Source of the DNA: Marinobacter sp.
Lineage (GTDB): Bacteria > Pseudomonadota > Gammaproteobacteria > Pseudomonadales > Oleiphilaceae
Direction of reading: 5' to 3'
DNA: 64,000 nt
Assembly: GCA_018402255.1 (NCBI GenBank)
Contig: JAGYIS010000009.1
Coordinates: 248,001 to 312,000 of the forward strand
A model generated the notes under the pieces. It saw only the letters and a program-made list of their open reading frames with translations, ran no database searches and had not been told where the DNA came from. Below are positions 47,861 to 56,834 of this stretch, piece after piece. The position numbers and the translations under genes were made by a program. The stretch's first letter is position 1; each line of letters opens with the position of its first letter.

Positions 47861-48832
47861 ATGAATAAAAAACTCTTCTCCGCAGCTTCTGGTGCCGTAT
47901 TATTGGCACTTTTCACATCCTCGGTCTCCGCAGACGTTGCTTTGCGTGTTCGCTGTCCGTCGCCGGATGAAGGCGCAAGAATCTTCATCAACGATGAATT
48001 CAAAGCCCAGTGCAGTGCCGACATGCTATTGCCCCCGGGGCAGATTCGGTTGCGCGTGGTCCAGACCGTGGATGATGAGTTCGAAAGGGTCTATGAGAAC
48101 GAGTTTTTCATGGCTGACAACACGGCGCGCCGGATAAATGTTGAACTCTCTGAACCTCGCTTGACCCCTGCAGCCCAGCGCCAGAGGGAGGAGCAGCGGC
48201 AACGTCAAGAGCAGGCTCAGGCTGAAGCAACACTCAAAAAAGCAAACGCAGGTGACGTCTCGGCCATGATCGAGATGGCGGAGCGGTATAAGGAAGGCAC
48301 CGGTGTGGAGCAAGATGCCGAAGCGGCTCAAAACTGGCGCGATCGGGCTGACACGAACATCGCCAGTGCAACGCTGAAAAGGGCAGAGGCTGGCGATATT
48401 GAAGCCATGCGACAAATTGCACCGCTCTATTGGCGCGGCAAGGGTATTGAAAAAAGCGAGTCAAAGTCGAGGTACTGGATTGCTCGCGCGAGTGAGCTCG
48501 AAGCTGAAAAGCGTAGAGAGCAGGCGAAGGCCCTGCGGGAGGAACAAGTCCAGAACGAAATCGACGACATCATATTTATTGAGAGCACCGGAGAGCTGCT
48601 GATTGAGCACTTCAACGGCACTGAGGATGATTTCTTCAGTTTTGTCACTGCGTTTGTGCTATCCCCCTTACCTCTGGTTGCAGGGGCTGCCTCTGATACC
48701 GTGCAGGGCCCGACCCGAACAGCCAAACTGGTGAGCCTGAGACGAGAGATTGCAGTCAGGCCTGCGGGCTTCAGTAATCCAGACTCAATGATCGCAAAAG
48801 CTCACGATCGCCATGGGTCATTGAGCGACTGA
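47861..48832 (+). CDS. Exported protein with two Sel1-like repeats
   Basis: It is 323 aa. The signal peptide (MNKKLFSAASGAVLLALFTSSVSA) is followed by a beta-rich domain with two cysteines (CPSPDEGARIFINDEFKAQC). A Gln/Glu coiled coil leads to two Sel1-like repeats (AMIEMAERYKEGTGVEQDAEAAQNW and AMRQIAPLYWRGKGIEKSESKSRYW). The C-terminal 90 residues contain a hydrophobic stretch (FVLSPLPLVAGAASD). Start 47861 is chosen for the signal peptide. It is followed by two more exported proteins. Function unknown. Confidence 0.75.
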   Translation: MNKKLFSAASGAVLLALFTSSVSADVALRVRCPSPDEGARIFINDEFKAQCSADMLLPPGQIRLRVVQTVDDEFERVYENEFFMADNTARRINVELSEPRLTPAAQRQREEQRQRQEQAQAEATLKKANAGDVSAMIEMAERYKEGTGVEQDAEAAQNWRDRADTNIASATLKRAEAGDIEAMRQIAPLYWRGKGIEKSESKSRYWIARASELEAEKRREQAKALREEQVQNEIDDIIFIESTGELLIEHFNGTEDDFFSFVTAFVLSPLPLVAGAASDTVQGPTRTAKLVSLRREIAVRPAGFSNPDSMIAKAHDRHGSLSD

Positions 48833-48844
48833 GTGTCGGCTTCG

Positions 48845-50374
48845 ATGAGCGATAAACCGGCCGGGGCTGCCCGCCATTGCCTGATGATACTGGTGTTGCT
48901 GGCTTTGACTGGCTGCTCCGGGCTGGTAACGCAACCGCAGGATATGACCCGGGCAGCAGCCATTGAGCCCGATGCTGAATTTGTGCGGCTGCATGACATT
49001 TTCGGCAATAACGAGGTGCGTACCGAACAGGCCTTCGCGGCAGCTCATGACCGGTTTTTGTCGCAGCACGACTACGCCTGCCGCCGTCCGGTCTACTACC
49101 GGTATTTCAGAGATCGGTTGGGTGATGACCTATCGCGCCAGGCCTGCCCGGGCAAGGTCCCCTTTCGACTTGCCTCGGCGCTTGAAGGCACCTCGATTGA
49201 CTGGGTAGATCCGCGCCAGGTTCGAAGTATCCATGTGCTGTTTGCAGGCCAGGGCGAGAACATCGCCTCCCGGTTTGGCCATATGTCATTCCGACTGGTT
49301 ATCTGCCCGGGCCCGGATGCCAGTGGCTCGGACTGCGATGAAAACCTGTTCGAACACATCGTTCTGGGGTTTCGGGCTCATGTTGACGACCTCACCATCA
49401 GCCTGTGGTCAGGCCTGTTCGGAGGTTACCGTTCGCATCTGTACGCCAATCGCTTTATGGACATCTATGAGGAGTATGCGATCGGAGAATTCCGGGAGGT
49501 CTATTCCTTGCCGTTACAGTTGAGCCAGGCTGACATCGAACGGATGGTTGTAGAGCTCTCCGACATCCATTGGAACTACGCTGGCGATTACAGGTTTCTG
49601 ACCAACAACTGTTCTACCATCGCACAGCGATACCTGCTGCATAGCTGGCCTGCCATGGCCGACGCGAAGCCCATGCAAAGCCTTTACTGGCGGCCCGATC
49701 GGTTTTTTTCAAAGTTGAGAGAAAGCGAATTAGCGGCGGGAGAAAAGCTGAACAACGACACCTGGGCGGAGAATCACGGTTTCTATTTTCCCAGTACTCT
49801 TCCGGCCTACCGCCAGGCTCTGGATCTGGTTAACCAGTCTGTTGACGGGCAGCAATTCCAGAGCCTTGAGCATTACATTGCGATGGCACCCCGGCACCGG
49901 CTGAGCAGAGCAAAGGCGCGGGCACCGCACATGGCGCAATTGGCGCAGGACCGCCACCTGCTCGATGCGCAGCTGATGCTCGAGGAATTATCCGTCATCT
50001 GGTACGAGCGGAGGATGGTGACGGCGATGGCGCGATATTTTGAGAACAATGATCCCGATCAGGTTTCTCATTTCGTCAAGGCTCAGGCCAGCGAGCAGGA
50101 GTTTCAGGCATTTAAACAATGCATCTACGACCCGCTGGCAGGCTTGGGCCAGGCCATTGCGGATAACGAGGGAATTCCTCAGTCGTGGTCGCAAGAAAAT
50201 GGCAACAAAACCTGTGCCTCACAGACCGGCAGGGCGTCGCTGGGCGGGGTGTTCAGCACGTTGAACGCGCTGAATGCGCAAGATTGGGCACCGGTAGAAA
50301 GTGCCGTGAATACACTGGCGGATGCGTTCCAGAACCTCGAGTTTTACTCGGATCTGGGGGCGTCAGGTCATTGA
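48845..50374 (+). CDS. DUF4105 lipoprotein
   Basis: It is 509 aa with a lipobox ending LLALTGC near residue 24. The DUF4105 domain (also called Lnb N-terminal periplasmic domain) shows SIHVLFAGQGENIASRFGHMSFRLV, HIVLGFRAHVDD, GLFGGYRSHLYANRF and YRFLTNNCSTIAQRYLL; the His and Cys suggest a papain/NlpC-like or transferase active site. An in-frame GTG at 48833, directly after the upstream stop, is an alternative start. Neither has a clear ribosome site, which hints at translational coupling. Confidence 0.8.
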   Translation: MSDKPAGAARHCLMILVLLALTGCSGLVTQPQDMTRAAAIEPDAEFVRLHDIFGNNEVRTEQAFAAAHDRFLSQHDYACRRPVYYRYFRDRLGDDLSRQACPGKVPFRLASALEGTSIDWVDPRQVRSIHVLFAGQGENIASRFGHMSFRLVICPGPDASGSDCDENLFEHIVLGFRAHVDDLTISLWSGLFGGYRSHLYANRFMDIYEEYAIGEFREVYSLPLQLSQADIERMVVELSDIHWNYAGDYRFLTNNCSTIAQRYLLHSWPAMADAKPMQSLYWRPDRFFSKLRESELAAGEKLNNDTWAENHGFYFPSTLPAYRQALDLVNQSVDGQQFQSLEHYIAMAPRHRLSRAKARAPHMAQLAQDRHLLDAQLMLEELSVIWYERRMVTAMARYFENNDPDQVSHFVKAQASEQEFQAFKQCIYDPLAGLGQAIADNEGIPQSWSQENGNKTCASQTGRASLGGVFSTLNALNAQDWAPVESAVNTLADAFQNLEFYSDLGASGH

Positions 50375-50425
50375 AGACATCGGTGAGCCAATAGGCTCTG
50401 CCATGTATATCTGGAGGGTGATGTA

Positions 50426-51559
50426 ATGGGCGGTCGCTGTGTTCTTCGAGGAATGGTCATTGCGGTGTTTGTGTTGGCCGCAGGTGGAGTCAGTTCTGTT
50501 CAGGCGGACGAACTGGAAGACAAAATGAAGATGTTTGAAATGCTCGATCAGCTGGATGCAGAGGAATTTGAACTGGCTGCAGACGCAGCCGCAAACTGCA
50601 TTGTTCGGCGCCAGTTTAACTGTGCCTACCAAAAGATTGAGGAGGCCGGGCAATACATCGTCAACGACGAGCACCAGTGGCGACTCAATGAGCTCACGCG
50701 GGATGCCAACGCCGAATATCAGCTGGCCCAGCAGGACGAAGCAAGGCAGCGGCAAATGCTGGCCGAGCAGCGTCGACTGGAACGGGAGCAAGAGGAATTC
50801 GAGGCCCAAATGCAGCGGGAGCGCCGGCGGATGGAGCGGGAGGCAGAAGCTGAGGCCAACCATGATCCTTACAACACCGGTATCGACTGGCGAGCGATTG
50901 CGGGCGCAGCCAATGCCTACACCGACGCATTACGCGAGCAGAGCGAGCGGCAAGCACAGCAATATGAGGCCCAGCGGCGCATGCAGGAACAGCAGCGCGA
51001 AATGGAGCGAAACCAGGCTGCCCGGCAGCAGGCCTACAATCAGCAACAGCAGGAGCTTGAGAACCGGCGCAGAGAGCTTCAGCGGCAGCAGGCGGCGCGC
51101 CAGCGTGAGCTTGAAAACCGGCGGCAAGAGGCCCAGCGTCAGCAGCAGCAGGCGGCGCGTCAGCGGGCAGCTCAGCAGGCGGCTCAGCTAGCGGCAGCTG
51201 CAACGGCCAGCAGTGCGTCATCGTCACAGAGCTCAGGCCAGTCCAGTGGCAGTGATTTGCAGTATACGGGCAGAAGCTATGAGCCCAACCCGATTGTTGT
51301 GACCAAGAGAAATCAGTCCCCATTCAGTACCCGGGAGATGGCGGTTAATTACGCCCGTCTGGCGGCAGTAAATGAAATCACCGCCCAGTGTCGGCAACGA
51401 GGTGCAAGATCAGATGGCCCAACCTACCGTCAAATCAGTAATGGGGAAAAACCCCCGGCCTGGTGGAACTTCTCTGCACCCGACTGCAAACAAGGGGGCT
51501 GGGATGACAAAGAGTGGATCTGCTCCGCGCAGGTAGCGGGCACCTGTTATCGGAATTAG
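50426..51559 (+). CDS. Exported Gln/Arg-rich coiled-coil protein
   Basis: It is 377 aa with a signal peptide (VIAVFVLAAGGVSSVQA). Residues 30-75 hold two cysteines, 85-260 are a Gln/Arg/Glu-rich coiled coil with near-repeats (ELENRRRELQRQQAARQRE), then a Ser-rich linker, and a C-terminal domain with four cysteines ending KEWICSAQVAGTCYRN. No family is recognised. The cysteine pairs suggest disulfides and a periplasmic or surface location. It follows the DUF4105 gene by about 50 bases. Confidence 0.72.
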   Translation: MGGRCVLRGMVIAVFVLAAGGVSSVQADELEDKMKMFEMLDQLDAEEFELAADAAANCIVRRQFNCAYQKIEEAGQYIVNDEHQWRLNELTRDANAEYQLAQQDEARQRQMLAEQRRLEREQEEFEAQMQRERRRMEREAEAEANHDPYNTGIDWRAIAGAANAYTDALREQSERQAQQYEAQRRMQEQQREMERNQAARQQAYNQQQQELENRRRELQRQQAARQRELENRRQEAQRQQQQAARQRAAQQAAQLAAAATASSASSSQSSGQSSGSDLQYTGRSYEPNPIVVTKRNQSPFSTREMAVNYARLAAVNEITAQCRQRGARSDGPTYRQISNGEKPPAWWNFSAPDCKQGGWDDKEWICSAQVAGTCYRN

Positions 51560-51612
51560 TGTTGGAGTATGTTGGTGCGGTCAATAGCCTGAATTAACAG
51601 GAGAGCTTTGCC

Positions 51613-53133
51613 GTGCCACCTGAACGCCCCTCGTCAAGGAGTCGCCGGCCCTTCCTGGCAGGTCTCCTGCTGGTCTGCTTGCTGCTGGCGCAGCCCGCGT
51701 TCGCCATCGGCTGGTCGTTGATACTTCAGCAAGGCCAGATTGGCCTGGCGCTGCCGGATGTTCAGTCGGGCGAGTGGCAAGCAACCGGCATCCGCACCGA
51801 TACGGTCACCTCGGTTACAGCAGATAACCGCAATATCACCGTTCATTTCAAACCTGGGTCCCGGCTGCAGGTGGCGCGTGTGGTGCATGATCGCTCCGGC
51901 GTGACCACGGAGCTGGATGATGTGCAAGTGGACCTGTCCGATGCCACCCTGACGGTCAATCTCAGCGGCACGGGCGCAGCTATCGACCGAAGCACCGTGG
52001 CCGGCAATCTGACCATTGATGTTGGCGAAGTGCGGCACCCCGGTATCAAGCCTCAGGGCTGGCAGTTTGAGGGGAGGGTCGATGGCGCCTGGGCCGATCT
52101 GAATATCGCCGGGCAATTGCAATCGGATTCGGGCCTGATGGCGAACGTCACCCTGCGCAATGTGCCGGAAGAATTCCTTGCCGCCCGCATCACCCTGGCC
52201 ATGGCTGCCGAGCGAGTCAGCAAGGCTCTCGCCAATACCCTGAAGGACTGGCCGGAATTGCTGGAACTGAACGCCGGGCAACTCCGGGTTGATACAACGA
52301 TTCGCCTGGAGCCGGGCGCACCGTTGGCGCTTGATGGTCGGGTGGACGCTGACAGCATTGGTGGCCTGATGGATCGCACCGCGCTGTCCGGGTTGACCGG
52401 ACGCCTGCTGGTTAATCTGGAAAACGACGCTCTGGTAGCCCGCTTCCGGGATGTGACCGTTGCCCAGGTCAACTCCGGCATCGGCATTGGCCCCATTCAA
52501 TTGTTGGCGGATTACAGGGCCAAACAATCGGACCTGTTGGCCGGCATTTTTGATATCCAGCAGGCCACTGCAAGCTTTCTGGATGGCCGCTTGCGAGTAG
52601 CGCCAGGTGCCATCGATCTGGCAGACGAGCCCTGGCAATTGCCGGTCGACGTGACTGAAGTTTCGCTTGCGCGGTTGCTGCAGGTGTACCCGGCGGAAGG
52701 TTTTGCGGGCACTGGCCTTCTCACTGGTCGAGTTCCTGTTATGGTCAGTGCCGATGGTGTTTCGGTGGTACAGGGTAAGATTGCCGCCGTTGCGCCAGGT
52801 GGGCGTTTGCAGTTACCGGCCGAGCGCCTGCAAGCGATGCTGGGTCGTAGCGAGGCCATGGAGCTGGTGGTGCAAGCTTTGCAAAACTTTCACTATTCGG
52901 TGCTCGATAGCACGATAGACTACGATAACAATGGCAGATTAGTGCTTGGTTTGAGGGTAGAAGGCGAAAACCCGGAGGTCAGAGGTGGGCAACCCGTCGT
53001 TCTCAACATTAATCTGGAAGAGGATATTCCCGCTTTGCTGACCAGCCTTCAATTGAGCGGCAGAGTGAACGAAGCCGTAACCGAGCGAGTTCGGGAGCGA
53101 CTTAACCCATCCGCGCAGGAGACAGTGCCATGA
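51613..53133 (+). CDS. ydbH: YdbH-like envelope lipid-transport protein, short form
   Basis: It is 506 aa with a signal peptide (FLAGLLLVCLLLAQPAFA). The C-terminal half is the YdbH/AsmA-like beta-rich region (PLALDGRVDADSIGGLMDRTALSGLTGRLLVNLEND, GFAGTGLLTGRVPVMVSADGVSVVQGKIAAVAPGG). YdbH with YnbE is proposed to form a bridge for phospholipid transport between membranes. E. coli YdbH is about 880 residues, so this copy lacks several hundred N-terminal residues. GTG start with AGGAGA upstream. It overlaps ynbE by four bases. Confidence 0.78.
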   Translation: MPPERPSSRSRRPFLAGLLLVCLLLAQPAFAIGWSLILQQGQIGLALPDVQSGEWQATGIRTDTVTSVTADNRNITVHFKPGSRLQVARVVHDRSGVTTELDDVQVDLSDATLTVNLSGTGAAIDRSTVAGNLTIDVGEVRHPGIKPQGWQFEGRVDGAWADLNIAGQLQSDSGLMANVTLRNVPEEFLAARITLAMAAERVSKALANTLKDWPELLELNAGQLRVDTTIRLEPGAPLALDGRVDADSIGGLMDRTALSGLTGRLLVNLENDALVARFRDVTVAQVNSGIGIGPIQLLADYRAKQSDLLAGIFDIQQATASFLDGRLRVAPGAIDLADEPWQLPVDVTEVSLARLLQVYPAEGFAGTGLLTGRVPVMVSADGVSVVQGKIAAVAPGGRLQLPAERLQAMLGRSEAMELVVQALQNFHYSVLDSTIDYDNNGRLVLGLRVEGENPEVRGGQPVVLNINLEEDIPALLTSLQLSGRVNEAVTERVRERLNPSAQETVP

Positions 53134-53345
53134 AGATTCTACCGCGCTCGCGCCGGCCGCTGGTGACGCAGGCAGTGCTGATACTGATGCTGCCACTGGT
53201 GCTCATGGCCTGTACGCCAACCGTGCAAATGGCCGCGCCGAAAGAACCGATCACCGTAAACCTGAACGTCAAGATCCAGCACGAAATCTACGTGAAAGTG
53301 GATAGAGAAGTGGATGACCTGTTCAGTGAAAAGGGCCTGTTCTGA
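53130..53345 (+). CDS. ynbE: YnbE-like outer-membrane lipoprotein
   Basis: It is 71 aa with lipobox LVLMAC and a conserved tail (ITVNLNVKIQHEIYVKVDREVDDLF). YnbE partners YdbH at the outer membrane in E. coli. It starts inside the ydbH stop (ATGA) and is followed 41 bases later by ydbL. Confidence 0.88.
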   Translation: MKILPRSRRPLVTQAVLILMLPLVLMACTPTVQMAAPKEPITVNLNVKIQHEIYVKVDREVDDLFSEKGLF

Positions 53346-53386
53346 GTGGAACCGGACACCGCTAAAGGCTTATCAAGGGGTTGAAG

Positions 53387-53731
53387 ATGAAACGACTGAT
53401 GCAGCTGGGTATTCTTATAATGGCCATTGGCATGACGTTGCCTGCGTTTGCCATGGGGCTGGAGGAAGCCAAACAGAAGCTGGAAACTGCAAAACAGCAA
53501 GGTTTGGTGGGTGAAACCCCCACAGGCTATCTGGACGTTGTCCGTGCCGGTGCAGACGCCCGGGCGGTGGTCGATGCGATCAACAGCGCGCGCCGCGCTG
53601 AATACACCCGCATTGCCGAGCGCCATGACATCCCGGTGACTCAGGTAGAAACGGTGGCGGGCCAAAAGGCCATCGATAAGACACCGGGCGGCCAGTTTGT
53701 GTTGATTGATGGCCAGTGGGTCAAAAAGTAA
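53387..53731 (+). CDS. ydbL: YdbL-like periplasmic protein (DUF1318)
   Basis: It is 114 aa with a signal peptide (MKRLMQLGILIMAIGMTLPAFA). The mature protein has the DUF1318 pattern: EEAKQKLETAKQQGLVGETPTGYLDVV, INSARRAEYTRIAERHDIPVTQVETVAGQKAI, ending GQWVKK. In E. coli it modulates the YdbH-YnbE pair. ATG 53387 follows AAGGGG; the TTG two codons upstream is less likely. Its stop is three bases from the convergent neighbour's. Confidence 0.88.
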   Translation: MKRLMQLGILIMAIGMTLPAFAMGLEEAKQKLETAKQQGLVGETPTGYLDVVRAGADARAVVDAINSARRAEYTRIAERHDIPVTQVETVAGQKAIDKTPGGQFVLIDGQWVKK

Positions 53732-53734
53732 AAC

Positions 53735-54103
53735 CTATTCCAGCTCCAGATCCAGCAGGATCGGTTCCATCAGCCGGTACACCCAGGCTGACTGCCCATC
53801 CTGCAGGGTCAGCTCTACCCGCTCGTAACGAACACCCAGCCGCTCGTATCGGTCCAGCGCGCGGAGTTCATCGGCGGTTACCCTGATCACCTCGCCTTCC
53901 GTAGTTGCCCCAGCCACCGGCTTGATGTCCAGCTGCTGCTTCTGGTAACCAACCAGTTGCGCGGGCTCGCTACTGCCAGCGCGCCCCGTCACCAGCCATC
54001 TCACCCAGGGTTTCCTGAGCGTGCCATACACAAAGACGGTATAGGTGGCATCTTCATCCAGGGCTGGCTGATTTTCCGGGGGTATAACCGAAGGGGCTGG
54101 CAA
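53735..54103 (-). CDS. Gamma-glutamylcyclotransferase-like (AIG2/BtrG fold) protein, N-terminus frame-broken
   Basis: The visible ORF of 122 aa (TTG start) has the fold signature VFVYGTLRKPWVRWLVTG, then EGEVIRVTADELRALDRYE, which includes the likely catalytic Glu. An N-terminal membrane anchor is encoded just upstream in another frame: ATG 54182, MRKSIQRSLAVLLAMMVLGV, YLWLTFASPFGYTP, joining ENQPALDED if one base is removed from the run GGGGG/CCCCC at 54078-54082. Corrected, the gene is 53735-54182 and 148 aa. It follows the thioesterase gene by six bases. Confidence 0.75.
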   Translation of the reverse strand: MPAPSVIPPENQPALDEDATYTVFVYGTLRKPWVRWLVTGRAGSSEPAQLVGYQKQQLDIKPVAGATTEGEVIRVTADELRALDRYERLGVRYERVELTLQDGQSAWVYRLMEPILLDLELE

Positions 54104-54188
54104 AAGTCAGCCAAAGGTAGCCGACACCCAGAACCATCATCGCCAACAGGACTGCCAGACTGCGTTGTATCGACTTTCTCATGGAACG

Positions 54189-54644
54189 TTACGCACTCTC
54201 TCCCGCATGACTGATCAGCACCCCGGGTGCTCCTTGCGCCAGTTGGTCCCGAAGGCTGTCGGGAATCACGGCTTTGGCCATTTTTGAGGGCTGAATCACC
54301 ACATAGGTAATGTCGGCATCGGCAATAAACCGATCATCCCCATGCCGGTAAAACTCAAGGTGCAGGGTAAACGACGTATTGCCCAGCCGGCCAGCTTTGA
54401 TTCTGGCCTCCAGAACCTCGTCAAACTTTGCGGGCGCCTTCCAGTTAACGGTCAGGCTGACCACCTGAATGTCCAGATCCTGATCCAGCAAATGCTGATA
54501 GTCGCCGAACAGGGTGCGGACATATTCATTCACCGCGATGTCTACAAAGTCGGCATAGCGGGCATTGAACACCACACCCTGAGCGTCGCATTCGCCGTAG
54601 CGAACCCGGAAACGAAAGCGAAAGGGGTTATTGTTGTCAGTCAT
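54189..54644 (-). CDS. Hot-dog thioesterase (YbgC/4HBT family)
   Basis: It is 151 aa. The family pattern is VRYGECDAQGVVFNARYADFVDIAVNEY near the start, with the catalytic Asp in ECDAQG, then FTLHLEFYR and FIADADITYVVI. It hydrolyses acyl-CoA thioesters in the cytoplasm. First gene of a two-gene minus-strand unit. Substrate chain length cannot be told. Confidence 0.88.
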   Translation of the reverse strand: MTDNNNPFRFRFRVRYGECDAQGVVFNARYADFVDIAVNEYVRTLFGDYQHLLDQDLDIQVVSLTVNWKAPAKFDEVLEARIKAGRLGNTSFTLHLEFYRHGDDRFIADADITYVVIQPSKMAKAVIPDSLRDQLAQGAPGVLISHAGESA

Positions 54645-54716
54645 GAACGTTCTGGTCCGTAAGCGAGGAATGTCAGCCCGTTCTGGCAGGCCTTGTTATT
54701 GGTGAGTCAGCATGGC

Positions 54717-55751
54717 TTAACGGTAGCCTTGAGCCAAGTCTTTCAACACATCGGCTGCCGAAACCTCCCTGCAGCCCGATGCATTCTGCCCGCACCACAG
54801 CGACGAGAAATCGCCGGAGCCTTGCGCCTCTGCCGCTGCGCGCAGGGGCGCAATGGCGTTGGTGGCCAACGGAAAAGACGGTGCGGCACCGGAAACAGGC
54901 CCCAGCTCCCGCATAATCCGGTTCACAATGCCCCGTGCCGGGCCGCCAGAAAACAGATTGGTGAGGGCGGTATGCCGGGCGGCTTCACTTTTAATGGCTT
55001 CACGATGAACCTGTCGGGTTGTCGCCTCTGGGCACAGCAAGAACGCCGTGCCCACCTGGGCGGCCACGGCACCCAGCGCCAGTGCTGCCTTCACGCCATG
55101 GGCATCGGCAATGCCACCGGCGGCAATGACCGGCACGCTCACCGCAGCAACCACCTGGGGCAGAAGCGCGAAGGTGCCCAGCTGAGTGGTCATATCGGTG
55201 GTCAGGAAAATACCCCGGTGGCCGCCGGCTTCAAGCCCCTGGGCAATAATGCCGTCGGCACCATTGCGCTCCAGCCACAGTGCTTCCTCCACCGTGGTGG
55301 CGGACGACAGTACCCTGGCGCCGGTGGCTTTCACCCGATGCAAAAGCGCAGGCTCTGGCAAACCAAAATGGAAACTCACCACCGCCGGCCGGAACTCTTC
55401 TACTATCGCCGCCATTTCTGCATCGAACGGCTGCCTTCCCGGGCCATTGGCAATAACACTCTGATCCAACCCTGATTCCTGGTAGTAGGGCGCAAGCGCG
55501 GTTCGCCAGGCTTGTTCCTGAGCGTCATCGGCTTTCGGTGGCGTATGGGTAAAGAAGTTGAGGTTGAACGGCCGATCGGTACTGGCTTTCAATACCTCAA
55601 GCTCAGCTCTCAATGCCGTCGCCGTCAACATGGCGCAAGGCAGTGACCCCAGCCCACCGGCATTGGAAACGGCTGAAGCAAGTCGTCTGTCCTGAACGCC
55701 TGCCATGGGGGCTTGAATAATGGGGTAACTGGTTTCGAATAGACTCAGCAT
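54717..55751 (-). CDS. Nitronate monooxygenase / NAD(P)H-dependent flavin oxidoreductase
   Basis: It is 344 aa with an FMN-binding TIM barrel: PIIQAPMAGVQDRRLASAVSNAGGLGSLP, NADGIIAQGLEAGGHRG, IAAGGIADAHGVKAALALGAVAAQVGTAFL. The family oxidises alkyl nitronates. The CMLT region and GxGG motifs fit class I enzymes. It lies alone on the minus strand, divergent from the ROK kinase. Confidence 0.9.
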   Translation of the reverse strand: MLSLFETSYPIIQAPMAGVQDRRLASAVSNAGGLGSLPCAMLTATALRAELEVLKASTDRPFNLNFFTHTPPKADDAQEQAWRTALAPYYQESGLDQSVIANGPGRQPFDAEMAAIVEEFRPAVVSFHFGLPEPALLHRVKATGARVLSSATTVEEALWLERNGADGIIAQGLEAGGHRGIFLTTDMTTQLGTFALLPQVVAAVSVPVIAAGGIADAHGVKAALALGAVAAQVGTAFLLCPEATTRQVHREAIKSEAARHTALTNLFSGGPARGIVNRIMRELGPVSGAAPSFPLATNAIAPLRAAAEAQGSGDFSSLWCGQNASGCREVSAADVLKDLAQGYR

Positions 55752-55913
55752 GATGGTTTCCGGGTTCGCATCAAAGGCATGGTAGAGGCACCAGTATACG
55801 TGCTTGAATTAAGCCTGGCACGAGGTCTGGCAAGATGCGCCGTTGCGTATTGCCAGGCGCTGATCTAGCGTTGTCGGTAGTCGCCCTTAATCACGATGCG
55901 AGAAACATACCCC

Positions 55914-56834
55914 ATGCAAAACTGGCTGATAGGCATAGACCTGGGCGGCACCAAAACCGAAGTGATCCTGCTGGACGATCAATCCAACGAACACTTTCGC
56001 AAGCGGGTTGACACGCCTGCCGGCAACTACCAGGCCACCCTGGATACCATCCATGCACTGGTGCAAGACGCCGAAAACCACGCTGGTGCCACAGGCATAC
56101 CGGTCGGTGTGGGTATACCCGGCAGCGTTTCCCATAAAACAGGCCGCATCAAAAACGGCAACTCCACCTGGATTAACGGCCATCCCATGCAGCAACATCT
56201 GCAGGAGTTGCTGCAACGGCCCGTCACCCTCACCAACGACGCCAATTGCTTGGCGCTGTCCGAAGCCACAGACGGCGCAGGACAAAACTACCACACCGTT
56301 TTTGCCGCCATACTGGGCACCGGCTGCGGCGCCGGCATCAGCGTGAACGGCCGGATTCTTACTGGCCCGAACGGCGTAGCTGGCGAATGGGGGCATAACC
56401 CCTTGCCGTGGACACCGGAAGCCGAACTGCAACAGCGCCCCTGCTTCTGCGGCCGCCATGGCTGCAATGAAACCTTTCTGTCTGGCACCGGGCTCTCACT
56501 CACCCATAAACTGCACACCGGCGAGCAATTGCCCGCTCACACCATTGCGGCAAACGCCGGTAATGGCGAGCCAGAGGCCGGCAAGACCATGGACCAGTAT
56601 CTGGAACACCTGGCCCGCGGCCTGGCTGCCATCATCAACGTGATCGACCCGGACATCATCGTACTGGGCGGCGGCATGAGTAACGCCGGACAGATCTACC
56701 AGGAACTGCCTGCGCGTTTGCCCAGTTATGTGTTTGGTGGGGAGTGTGACACGCTGATAGTTAAAGCTGCCCATGGTGATTCCAGTGGGGTGCGGGGGGC
56801 GGCTTGGTTGGCTGGGGCCTTTTCGTTATCGTAA
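55914..56834 (+). CDS. ROK-family sugar kinase (fructokinase/glucokinase-like)
   Basis: It is 306 aa. Phosphate-binding motif IGIDLGGTKTEV is at the N-terminus, LTNDANCLALSE holds the catalytic Asp, and the ROK zinc signature GEWGHNPLPW...RPCFCGRHGCNETFLSG has its cysteines. It phosphorylates a hexose with ATP. The start at 55914 is preferred; ATG 55896 is six codons earlier. Its 3' end overlaps the convergent DUF3883 gene by nine bases. Confidence 0.88.
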   Translation: MQNWLIGIDLGGTKTEVILLDDQSNEHFRKRVDTPAGNYQATLDTIHALVQDAENHAGATGIPVGVGIPGSVSHKTGRIKNGNSTWINGHPMQQHLQELLQRPVTLTNDANCLALSEATDGAGQNYHTVFAAILGTGCGAGISVNGRILTGPNGVAGEWGHNPLPWTPEAELQQRPCFCGRHGCNETFLSGTGLSLTHKLHTGEQLPAHTIAANAGNGEPEAGKTMDQYLEHLARGLAAIINVIDPDIIVLGGGMSNAGQIYQELPARLPSYVFGGECDTLIVKAAHGDSSGVRGAAWLAGAFSLS

